A stretch of 21,137 nucleotides of DNA, from positions 1 through 21,137 of the forward strand of contig CBDFGT010000033.1 of NCBI GenBank assembly GCA_965247225.1. Direction: 5' to 3'. Numbering within the stretch: the stretch's first letter is position 1; each line of letters opens with the position of its first letter. This DNA comes from CBDFGT01 sp965247225. Its GTDB lineage: Bacteria > Pseudomonadota > Alphaproteobacteria > Rhizobiales > Rhizobiaceae. Positions 7,373-14,196 of the stretch are shown one piece after another. The notes under the pieces are model-generated. The model was not told the DNA's origin. It made no database searches and worked only from the letters and a program-made list of their open reading frames with translations. The position numbers and the translations under genes were made by a program.

Positions 7373-8665
7373 TCAGACGATACCGCCACCCCCGCCGGAA
7401 ACGGCTGGCCGGATGGCTGCCACCTTCTGGCGATATCGAGATGACCGGTAGCTGCTGACCGGTGAAATCGCACCACCCTGTTCCAGACGCGCCATGGCAA
7501 GAATGGGTTCGACATCCGTGCGGAACGCGACTTTCAGTGTCTCGGAGGCCATCAGCGCATCATTGTCCTGCTGGAAGCCTTCAAGAGCCTTGCGGTCCAC
7601 CAGAAGGGCGGCGGCATAGGCGCGGGCCACTTCCATGGCACTGCTCATCAGGCTTTCAATCGGGTCTGTCACATTGTGGCTCTGGTCCAGCATATGGCCG
7701 GGGGCAAATCCTTCCGCCGCACGGGTTTCCGCATCCACCAGTTCATTGAACACCAGAAACAGGCGATAGGGATCGACAGAGCCGGTATCCAGATCATCAT
7801 CGCCGTATTTGCTGTCATTGAAATGGAAGCCACCCAGCTTTTTGAACTGGATCAGCCGGGCGACAATCATTTCGATATTCACGTTCGGGGCATGGTGACC
7901 AAGGTCCACCAGGCACCACGCTTTTGGACCCAGTTCCCGGGCAATGAGGTAGTTGGTTCCCCAGTCCTGCACGACCGTGGAATAGAAGGCCGGTTCAAAC
8001 ATCTTGTGTTCGGTATAGACCCGCCAGTTATCCGGCAGCGCCGTATAGACTTTCTTGAGAGAGTCCAGATAATGCTCGAAAGCCCGGGTAAAATGGCTCT
8101 GGCCCGGAAAGTTTGAACCATCACCGATCCACACGGTCAGGGCTTTGGAACCCAGGGCACGGCCAATTTCGATCGTCTCGATATTGTGGTCCACGGCTTG
8201 CTGGCGTGTTGCCGCATCCATGCTCGACAACGATCCAAATTTATAGGAATGCGCCTGTCCGGGCTGGTCCTGAAATGTATTGGAGTTCATTGCATCAAAG
8301 CCAAGACCCAGTGCGTGTCCGCGTTCCCTGAGGCCCTTGAGATCTGCAACCCTGTCCCATGGAATATGCAGCGATACGGCAGGTGTTGTGCGGGTCAGCT
8401 GCTGTATAACCGCGCAGTCTTCCAGCTTGTCATAAATATGGCGCGGTTCGCCGACGCCGGGAAAGCGGGCAAACCGCGTGCCGCCGGTGCCGACACCCCA
8501 TGAAGGGACTGCAACACCATAGGCTGCCACTTTTGCCTTCACCGCATCAATGTCAATGTTGCGGCGCAACAGGCGTTCGCCAAGGCTTGCATAATCGCTT
8601 TTCAGCGCGGCAAGCCGCCTGGCATTGTCTGCGTCAATAATGTCTTTTGCAATCATCAGGGTCAT
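7373..8665 (-). CDS. rhaI: L-rhamnose isomerase, catabolic rhizobial/pseudomonad type
   Basis: The enzyme interconverts L-rhamnose and L-rhamnulose, the first step of L-rhamnose catabolism in the cytoplasm. The product is 430 residues from the ATG at 8665 (MTLMIAKDIIDADNARRL). This start is chosen because GAGGAA ends six bases before it; ATG at 8671 is the alternative. Motifs of the TIM-barrel, metal-dependent RhaI family include SLHIPWDRV, YTEHKMFEPAFYSTVVQDWG (metal ligand Glu), VDLGHHAPNVNIE, and FHFNDSKYGDDDLDTGSVDP with the conserved metal and substrate Asp and His. The gene starts ten bases after the rhaD stop, so the two are co-transcribed and probably coupled. It is the second gene of the rhaDI pair known from Rhizobium leguminosarum. 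Confidence 0.93.
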   Translation of the reverse strand: MTLMIAKDIIDADNARRLAALKSDYASLGERLLRRNIDIDAVKAKVAAYGVAVPSWGVGTGGTRFARFPGVGEPRHIYDKLEDCAVIQQLTRTTPAVSLHIPWDRVADLKGLRERGHALGLGFDAMNSNTFQDQPGQAHSYKFGSLSSMDAATRQQAVDHNIETIEIGRALGSKALTVWIGDGSNFPGQSHFTRAFEHYLDSLKKVYTALPDNWRVYTEHKMFEPAFYSTVVQDWGTNYLIARELGPKAWCLVDLGHHAPNVNIEMIVARLIQFKKLGGFHFNDSKYGDDDLDTGSVDPYRLFLVFNELVDAETRAAEGFAPGHMLDQSHNVTDPIESLMSSAMEVARAYAAALLVDRKALEGFQQDNDALMASETLKVAFRTDVEPILAMARLEQGGAISPVSSYRSSRYRQKVAAIRPAVSGGGGGIV

Positions 8666-8675
8666 GGCCATTTCC

Positions 8676-10775
8676 TCAACGGGTAAAGGACTGGGCATTG
8701 CCCGCGTCCACATTGATGATGTTGCCTGTGGATTTGGCAGACATGTCGGATGCAAGGAAGAACGCGGCCTCGGCAATATCTTCCGGGTATACGCCGCGTT
8801 TCAGCATCGAACGCTTGCGATAATGTTCCTCCAGTTCGTCCGGTGCCATATTGTAGGCAGCCGCCCGTTGTTGCCGCCATTCGCCAACCCAGATTTTCGA
8901 GCCACGCAAAACGGCATCGGGATTGACCACATTCACCCTGATCCCGTAATCGGCGCCTTCAAGCGCCAGGCAGCGGGCCAGATGGATTTCGGCAGCCTTG
9001 GCAGTACAATAGGCGGACGCATTGGGCGAGGCGGCCAGACCGTTCTTGGAGGCAACAAAGACCATTTCGCCGCCCGTCTTTTGCCGTTTCATCAGACGGA
9101 AAGCCTCGCGCGAGACCAGAAAATACCCTTTTGCCAGAATATCCATGTTGCGGTTCCACATGGAAAGTTCTGTCTCGTCGTAAGGCGCGGACGAGGAAAT
9201 GCCGGCATTGTTGAGAAGAATGTCAACGCCACCAAATTCAACCGTTGCATACGCAAAGGAAGCAATGACCTGGTCTTCCTGGGTCACGTCCAGTTTCACG
9301 GCGCGCACAACATCCTTGCCGTGGATGGCCGAAAGCTCGGCCTGTGCCGCCAGCAGGGCCGTTTCATCAATATCGGCAATCACGACGCAGGCACCGTCCC
9401 GCAGGAAGCGGTTGGCCGTTGCCTTGCCGATACCCCCGGCACCGCCTGTCATAAAGGCAACCTTGCCAGCCAGCGGCTTTGGCTTTGGCAGGCGCTGCAG
9501 CTTGGCTTCTTCCAGAAGCCAGTATTCAATGTCAAAGGCTTCCTGTTCGGCAAGGCCGACATAGGTGGAAACGCTGGATGCTCCACGCATCACATTGATG
9601 GCGTTGACGTAAAACTCTCCGGAAATGCGGGCCGTCGCCTTGTCGCGCGCAAAGGTGATCATGCCAACGCCCGGCACCAGATAGACAACGGCATTCGGAT
9701 CACGCATGGCCGGGCTGTTGTCGTGCTTGCAGCGGTTGTAATAGGCGGTATAGCCTTCCCGGTACGCGGCAATGGCATCGGCAAGCCCGTCAATCGTGGC
9801 ATCGATATCCGGCTTGTCGGGGTTGAAATCCACCACAAGCGGGCAAATTTTCGTACGCAGGAAATGGTCAGGGCAGGATGTTCCAAGGGCGGCCAGCGGC
9901 TTGAGATTGCGCGACGATACAAATTCCAGAACAGCATCGCTGTCATCAAAATGTCCGAGCTTGCGCTCGTCTGCACTGATCATGCCGCGAATGACCGGCA
10001 TGAGCCGTTCGGCGATCTTGCGTCGCTCGACCGGCGCAAGCGTTGTGGTTGCCTTGCCGCCGAAAACCTCGTTCTTGATGGCATTGTCAAACCAGGCCAT
10101 CGCTTTGGAAATGATTTCCAGCGTCGTGGCATAGCTTTCTTCGGCTGTATCACCCCAGGTAAACAGGCCATGGCTTTCGAGGATCAGGCCACGCGCCTCC
10201 GGATTTTCCAGGCAAAATTTTTCCAGCCACAATCCAAGTTCAAAGCCGGGACGCTTCCAGGGCAGCCAGCCAATATCGTCACCGAAAATCGTGCGGGTCA
10301 GCGCGCGGCTGTTTTGCGATGCGGCAATGGCAATAATGGCATCGGGATGCATATGATCGACATGCGCCCTGGGAACAAAGGCGTGCAGTGGTGTGTCGAT
10401 GGAGGCTGCCCGCGGATTGAGATTGTAGGTGCAATGCGGCAGCAGGCCGACCATTTCATCTTCAAATGCAACACCACGATAGAGCCCTTTCAGGGCCCGC
10501 ATCCTGTCCATGTACAAGGAGGAAAACCCGTCCATTGTGATGGAGCCGAGATCTCCCCCGGAGCCTTTTACCCAAAGCACCTCAACATCCTGTCCACCCA
10601 GCGGATCCTTTTCCATAACCTTGGCAGAGGTGTTGCCGCCGCCAAAATTGGTAATGCGTTTGTCTGAACCCAGGAGATTGGAACGGTAGAGCAGCTTTTC
10701 CGCTTCCGACATACCCCTGGCGGTTTTCGCATCCCAGAGATTGGTCAACCGTTCGCCATCGCGTGTTTGAACCAT
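8676..10775 (-). CDS. rhaD: Bifunctional rhamnulose-1-phosphate aldolase / alcohol (short-chain) dehydrogenase
   Basis: This 699-residue fusion cleaves rhamnulose-1-phosphate to dihydroxyacetone phosphate and L-lactaldehyde and oxidises or reduces the aldehyde. The N-terminal class II aldolase domain (about 1-400) shows RITNFGGGNTSAK, the zinc site HAFVPRAHVDHMHPDA, and ILESHGLFTWG. The C-terminal SDR domain (about 440-699) has the Rossmann motif TGGAGGIGKA, LLNNAGISS, and the catalytic Tyr-x-x-x-Lys in SAYCTAKAA. The start at ATG 10775 is preceded by GGGAGGAAA with good spacing and fits the family length; an upstream start at 10799 is less likely. The gene leads the rhaDI operon. The transporter, kinase and DeoR-type regulator that usually accompany it (rhaRSTPQUK) are not in the window. 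Confidence 0.95.
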   Translation of the reverse strand: MVQTRDGERLTNLWDAKTARGMSEAEKLLYRSNLLGSDKRITNFGGGNTSAKVMEKDPLGGQDVEVLWVKGSGGDLGSITMDGFSSLYMDRMRALKGLYRGVAFEDEMVGLLPHCTYNLNPRAASIDTPLHAFVPRAHVDHMHPDAIIAIAASQNSRALTRTIFGDDIGWLPWKRPGFELGLWLEKFCLENPEARGLILESHGLFTWGDTAEESYATTLEIISKAMAWFDNAIKNEVFGGKATTTLAPVERRKIAERLMPVIRGMISADERKLGHFDDSDAVLEFVSSRNLKPLAALGTSCPDHFLRTKICPLVVDFNPDKPDIDATIDGLADAIAAYREGYTAYYNRCKHDNSPAMRDPNAVVYLVPGVGMITFARDKATARISGEFYVNAINVMRGASSVSTYVGLAEQEAFDIEYWLLEEAKLQRLPKPKPLAGKVAFMTGGAGGIGKATANRFLRDGACVVIADIDETALLAAQAELSAIHGKDVVRAVKLDVTQEDQVIASFAYATVEFGGVDILLNNAGISSSAPYDETELSMWNRNMDILAKGYFLVSREAFRLMKRQKTGGEMVFVASKNGLAASPNASAYCTAKAAEIHLARCLALEGADYGIRVNVVNPDAVLRGSKIWVGEWRQQRAAAYNMAPDELEEHYRKRSMLKRGVYPEDIAEAAFFLASDMSAKSTGNIINVDAGNAQSFTR

Positions 10776-10950
10776 GAAATTTCCTCCCGATAACGGCAAT
10801 CTTTGGCAGATCGCATCTTATTGGGGAATTAGATCACACAAAACCGGGTTTATTGTCAATCACGGACGATCAACCGCAATCAATATATCTCTCTTTCTGA
10901 AGAAAAATAATCAGTCGTGATTGCGTATAAGCAATCTCACAGGTGTTCAT
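10776..10950 (-). promoter_or_regulatory. rhaD upstream region with candidate operator and promoter
   Basis: On the minus strand a TTGACA lies at about 10854-10859, followed about 20 bases later by TCTAAT, a loose sigma-70-like pair with longer than ideal spacing. Upstream lies an inverted repeat GATTGC-GTATAA-GCAATC (10919-10936), and two further half-site-like CAATCA strings occur near 10856-10862 and 10873-10878. In R. leguminosarum rhaDI are controlled by the DeoR-type repressor RhaR, so an operator in this region would make sense. The assignment of these bases is inference. Confidence 0.35.
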
Positions 10951-10984
10951 AAAATGCGCCACGGTCCAGAGCGGCGCATTTGAA
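10951..10984 (-). terminator. Hairpin, possible Rho-independent terminator between the 37-residue ORF and rhaD
   Basis: AAATGCGCC (10952-10960) and GGCGCATTT (10973-10981) form a perfect 9-bp stem around a 12-base loop. Read on the minus strand the stem ends in TTTT, so it could end transcription coming from the small ORF at 11240-11127 before it reaches rhaD. The T-run is short, so efficiency is uncertain. Confidence 0.45.
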
Positions 10985-11126
10985 TTTTAAAAGCCTGTCG
11001 CAGTCACTGATACGTGATCCGGCTTTGGACGCAGGATACCGGACATGCGGCAGGCAATTTCCGGCATCCGGACACGTCCGCAAGGGCCGTGTTATCGTCT
11101 CGGCTATGCCTGGCCCAAATTGTTAC

Positions 11127-11240
11127 CTAGAAAACGCGAATAATTTTCGCATTTTTTGCAGTCCCAATATTGAGCAGCAGTGAGATCGCTGCCAGGGTAA
11201 AGGTGGTGATAAGCAGTGCGCTTAGTCCAAGAACAATCAT
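11127..11240 (-). CDS. 37-residue single-span membrane protein, unrecognised
   Basis: ATG at 11240 is preceded by AGGAGG with a seven-base spacer, the best ribosome binding site in the window. The product begins MIVLGLSALLITTFTLAAIS, continues LLLNIG, and ends with a basic tail TAKNAKIIRVF, then TAG at 11129-11127. About residues 2-26 are uninterrupted hydrophobic sequence, so it should be a single membrane helix with a short positively charged cytoplasmic end, that is N-out/C-in by the positive-inside rule. It is divergent to the chemotaxis operon, and a hairpin lies about 145 bp downstream. I do not recognise a family. Support is the ribosome binding site plus composition only, so chance cannot be ruled out, but the combination is unusual for random sequence. 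Confidence 0.6.
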   Translation of the reverse strand: MIVLGLSALLITTFTLAAISLLLNIGTAKNAKIIRVF

Positions 11241-11724
11241 TGCCCGTCCTCCTGTGACATCATTGTCAACATACAATAATCACTTTAATTGCAATGCCTT
11301 GCACAAAGCTTGTCTTGGTTTTGTTACTCGTTTCCCACGATGGTTATTTTTTACCTGTTATTTTTTTGCAAGGCTGTGGCGACAGCAGAAAAACGCTTTC
11401 AGCAACCCTTAAGTCTTCGCAATCCCTAAAATAATGCTGAAATCTACAAAACATTAACCTTCAGGCAAGGAATTAACCATAAACATTATGACACGACGTA
11501 AGTAGACGAGTTCCGAAAACTCTCGAGGCATGATGCCGTTTCGTGGTGCCGGTTACAATCCGGCAGTGGAGTATATCCCATGACAGATCGGGTTTTGCCC
11601 GTGCCCATGCCTGTGGCTTTGCAAGCCGCACAGACGGCACTGGTGCAGGCAATATCGACATGAGCGATACATCAGAAAACCCAGACGAATTTAGTGTGCT
11701 TAGACGTAGAGTAGGAACAAGGTT
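11241..11724. promoter_or_regulatory. Divergent intergenic region upstream of the chemotaxis operon
   Basis: Nearly 480 bp without a convincing gene. The part at 11400-11490 is AT-rich and carries two TTAACC strings (11454-11459 and 11473-11478) of the sort commonly seen upstream of rhizobial motility genes. The promoter of icpA and the downstream che genes should lie here or in the following stretch to 11710, but no clear -35/-10 pair stands out. A plus-strand reading MSDTSENPDEF from 11660 ends out of frame with icpA and has a weak ribosome site. Confidence 0.35.
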
Positions 11725-13377
11725 TTGGTTCAGGATACGCCGCATTCAGGTCAATCGCAAAGGTCACAGGCAGGCAGCCTGCGAGACCGTCTGCGGTTCG
11801 CTGGCCTGGATGTTGGACAGACAGATCTCCTGCGCAAAAACCGCCATACATTGCTTCCCTATCTGCAGTCCGGTCTGCGTGACCTTTTCCAGAGATTTCA
11901 GTCCTTCCCCGAATCTGCCCGTATGTTTGCCAGCGATCATCAGGTCGAACGGCTTTACGACCTTCAGGCGTCCCATTGGGATATTTTGACAGACGCCCGC
12001 TTTGACAGCCTCTATGCAGAGCGGGTCAAGGTGCTGTCGGATACCGAAAGCAGGATGGGGCTGGATCCGCGCTGGAACATTGCAGGCCATGCCGTGCTTT
12101 TGGAACATCTGGTTTCCGGCATTGTTGAAAGCCGCAAAACGGGCGCATTTTTTCCCTTCGGCAAAAAGAAAACGGCTGAAACAACAGAGCTTTTGAAATC
12201 CGTCATCCGCACAGTGATGGTTGATGTCGAAATCGCTGTTTCCCTGCGGTTTAACGAGTTGCGCGCTGCACACCAGCGCACTATGAACGAACAACGCGCC
12301 GACGAGCAGGCCATGGCAATTGCTGTTTTCGGCGACGTGATCCGTGATCTGGCCAGTAACAAATTCGATGGGCAGATCAACTGTGATGTCCCGGACGCCT
12401 ATCGTGAAATTGCTGATCTTCTGTTGACGGCAATGGGCAATATCAGGCGCGATATGGCAGTGATGTCAAACGATCACGAAACAGCCGAACGCGGCACCGC
12501 CAGAATGCGCGCCATTTCGGCCTCAGTCGCTGCAAATGCAGCCGGCCAGTCCCGTCACCTGCAAACGGTCGCACATGAACTGTCCGAAGTGGCTGTTCGT
12601 GTGGGGATCAATGCGCAGGGAACAAAGGCGGCTGAAAACGCCACAGCGGCAACACAGACCGCCGCAACGCAAAGCGGTGAGGTCGTCGGCGAAGCCATCA
12701 GCGCCATGGCAGACATTGAATCCTCTGCGGAAAAAATCGGACAGATCATCGGTGTTATCGATGAAATTGCCTTCCAGACAAACCTTCTGGCACTCAACGC
12801 GGGTATTGAAGCCGCCAGGGCAGGTGAATCCGGCCGTGGCTTTGCCGTTGTAGCCCAGGAAGTCCGTGCCCTGGCCCAGCGCTCCACAGACGCTGCGCGT
12901 GAAATCAAACATCTTGTCAATACGACAAAAGCCCAGGTGAATGCCGGTGTAAAAATGGTGGCCCGCACGCAGGACAGCATTCACGGCATAGTCCACCAGG
13001 TTGCAGAAATCAACGTCGCGGTGGCAGGCATTGCAGTCGAGACCGGTGAGCAGGCCAAAAGTCTTGAGCGGATTGCTGGCGATGTCGGATCCCTGCATCG
13101 TGACCTGGAGTCAAACGCACGTCTTGCCAGTGATGCAGGCAAGGAATGCGATGACCTTCACACGGTCATCCTTGAGTTGGGCAACACGATCCGTTCGTTC
13201 CGATATGAAGCTCCGGTGCGCAGCAGGCAGACCGGTCCGTCCCGTGTGCAGATTGCCGGTGGCGGACAGGCGTCTGCCCTGCGCCGCGAGAGTGCTGCGG
13301 TGCAGACCTTGAATACGGGTCTTGAAGATGAATTGGCCTCGCGGGACCAGGTTTACCTGAATGCGCTGGGTGGTTGA
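11725..13377 (+). CDS. icpA: Soluble cytoplasmic chemoreceptor with globin-like sensor domain (IcpA/McpE-type)
   Basis: The 550-residue protein has no membrane segment. The N-terminal part (about 20-185) resembles a protoglobin-type globin-coupled sensor (LRFAGLD..., then MGLDPRWNIAGH). The C-terminal part (about 255-500) is a methyl-accepting signalling domain, with the hairpin tip DEIAFQTNLLALNAGIEAA at about 345-365 followed by GRGFAVVAQEVRALAQRS. That tip binds CheA and CheW. At the family's usual heme-ligand site (His-x-x-Ile-Gly) the sequence is Thr107-Glu-Ser-Arg-Met-Gly, so heme binding by the standard proximal His is unlikely. No CheR-tethering pentapeptide ends the protein. The start is TTG at 11725 because AGGA sits eight bases before it, a stop lies six codons upstream, and no ATG or GTG occurs before the sensor domain. 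It heads the che operon, as icpA does in S. meliloti. Confidence 0.85.
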   Translation: MVQDTPHSGQSQRSQAGSLRDRLRFAGLDVGQTDLLRKNRHTLLPYLQSGLRDLFQRFQSFPESARMFASDHQVERLYDLQASHWDILTDARFDSLYAERVKVLSDTESRMGLDPRWNIAGHAVLLEHLVSGIVESRKTGAFFPFGKKKTAETTELLKSVIRTVMVDVEIAVSLRFNELRAAHQRTMNEQRADEQAMAIAVFGDVIRDLASNKFDGQINCDVPDAYREIADLLLTAMGNIRRDMAVMSNDHETAERGTARMRAISASVAANAAGQSRHLQTVAHELSEVAVRVGINAQGTKAAENATAATQTAATQSGEVVGEAISAMADIESSAEKIGQIIGVIDEIAFQTNLLALNAGIEAARAGESGRGFAVVAQEVRALAQRSTDAAREIKHLVNTTKAQVNAGVKMVARTQDSIHGIVHQVAEINVAVAGIAVETGEQAKSLERIAGDVGSLHRDLESNARLASDAGKECDDLHTVILELGNTIRSFRYEAPVRSRQTGPSRVQIAGGGQASALRRESAAVQTLNTGLEDELASRDQVYLNALGG

Positions 13378-13437
13378 AACACGGTTTGTCTGGCGGTGGT
13401 GACCTTTCACGGTCTCCGGCATCAGATCTGGGTGAGG

Positions 13438-13493
13438 TTCCGGCGAGCCGGAATAGCGAAGGTAAAATGACATGCCGGATGGTGACCATCCGG
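13438..13493 (+). other. Two tandem hairpins between icpA and cheS
   Basis: TTCCGGC-GA-GCCGGAA (13438-13453) and CCGGATGGT-G-ACCATCCGG (13475-13493) are perfect palindromes 21 bases apart in the 143-bp gap. No T-run follows, so they are not standard terminators. Tandem stems between cistrons often set mRNA stability or attenuate transcription. They could lower or protect the downstream che message relative to the receptor message; that role is inference. Confidence 0.55.
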
Positions 13494-13520
13494 AAAAGGT
13501 CCAGGACAAGGAAAGTTGCA

Positions 13521-13811
13521 ATGGCAGGAAAAAACAACCCGCAGAAAATGCTCAGTTTGGCAAAGGTTCTGGACCTGAACGAGGCGACGGAACTTCATGG
13601 AAAACTGATGTCGATGCGCGGCAACGACATCTCGATAGACGCATCCGCCGTAGAGCGCGTCGGTGCACAATGTATTCAGGTATTGCTGGCCGCAGCCAAA
13701 AGCTGGGAAGATGACAGGAAGTCATTCTCCATCGCCAGGGTTTCCAATCCGTTCACAAAGACAATGCAACTTATCGGCATAAACATCGATCCTCTGCTGG
13801 CAAAGGAATAA
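13521..13811 (+). CDS. cheS: CheS, small STAS-domain chemotaxis protein
   Basis: The 96-residue product (MAGKNNPQKMLSLAKVLDLN) is one STAS domain and matches the second gene of the S. meliloti che operon in size, position and sequence character. In S. meliloti CheS binds CheA and speeds removal of phosphate from CheY1, making CheY1 a better phosphate sink. The segment IDASAVERVGAQCIQVLL is the place where anti-sigma-antagonist STAS proteins carry a phosphorylated Ser; none is there, so it should act by binding only. AAGGAAAG precedes the chosen ATG; an in-frame extension back to 13374 is open but has weak family character. The stop at 13811 is five bases before cheY1. Confidence 0.88.
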   Translation: MAGKNNPQKMLSLAKVLDLNEATELHGKLMSMRGNDISIDASAVERVGAQCIQVLLAAAKSWEDDRKSFSIARVSNPFTKTMQLIGINIDPLLAKE

Positions 13812-13816
13812 AGCCA

Positions 13817-14182
13817 ATGAAGAAAAAAGTACTCACCGTGGATGATTCACGGACCATCAGAAACATGCTTTTGGTGACACTCAACAATGCGGGCTTTGAA
13901 ACCATTCAGGCTGAAGACGGTGTTGAAGGTCTGGAAGTTCTCGAAACGTGCAATCCTGATGTCATCGTCACCGATATCAACATGCCGCGCCTTGATGGTT
14001 TCGGTTTCATCGAAGGTGTTCGCAAGAACGACAAGTACCGCGCAATCCCGATCCTGGTTCTGACAACCGAAAGCGATGCCGAAAAGAAGAACCGTGCCCG
14101 CCAGGCAGGTGCAACAGGCTGGATCGTCAAGCCTTTTGATCCGACAAAATTGATCGATGCAATTGAGCGTGTAACCGCTTAA
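13817..14182 (+). CDS. cheY1: Chemotaxis response regulator CheY1
   Basis: A stand-alone receiver of 121 residues. It has the acidic pair Asp9-Asp10, the phospho-acceptor Asp53 in VIVTDINMP, the Thr83-Thr84 switch position in LVLTTES, and Lys105 in VKPFD. In the two-CheY rhizobial system CheY1 takes phosphate from CheA and acts mainly as a sink draining CheY2-P by back-transfer, rather than as the motor ligand. It sits between cheS and cheA, spaced by 5 and 14 bases, so all three are one transcript. Confidence 0.95.
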   Translation: MKKKVLTVDDSRTIRNMLLVTLNNAGFETIQAEDGVEGLEVLETCNPDVIVTDINMPRLDGFGFIEGVRKNDKYRAIPILVLTTESDAEKKNRARQAGATGWIVKPFDPTKLIDAIERVTA

Positions 14183-14196
14183 ACGGGATTTCACCA

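Noticed and set aside
8625..10667. 680-codon plus-strand open frame
   Set aside because: It lies opposite rhaD, whose product is a clear two-domain enzyme. The antisense frame has no family features and is a by-product of codon bias.
10980..11412. Two plus-strand frames of 67 and 80 codons
   Set aside because: They have no ribosome site and no family likeness, and they overlap the better supported minus-strand small ORF.
13374..13520. Longer N-terminus for CheS (start at 13374)
   Set aside because: The extra 49 residues cover the hairpin region and look unlike protein; the family length fits the start at 13521.
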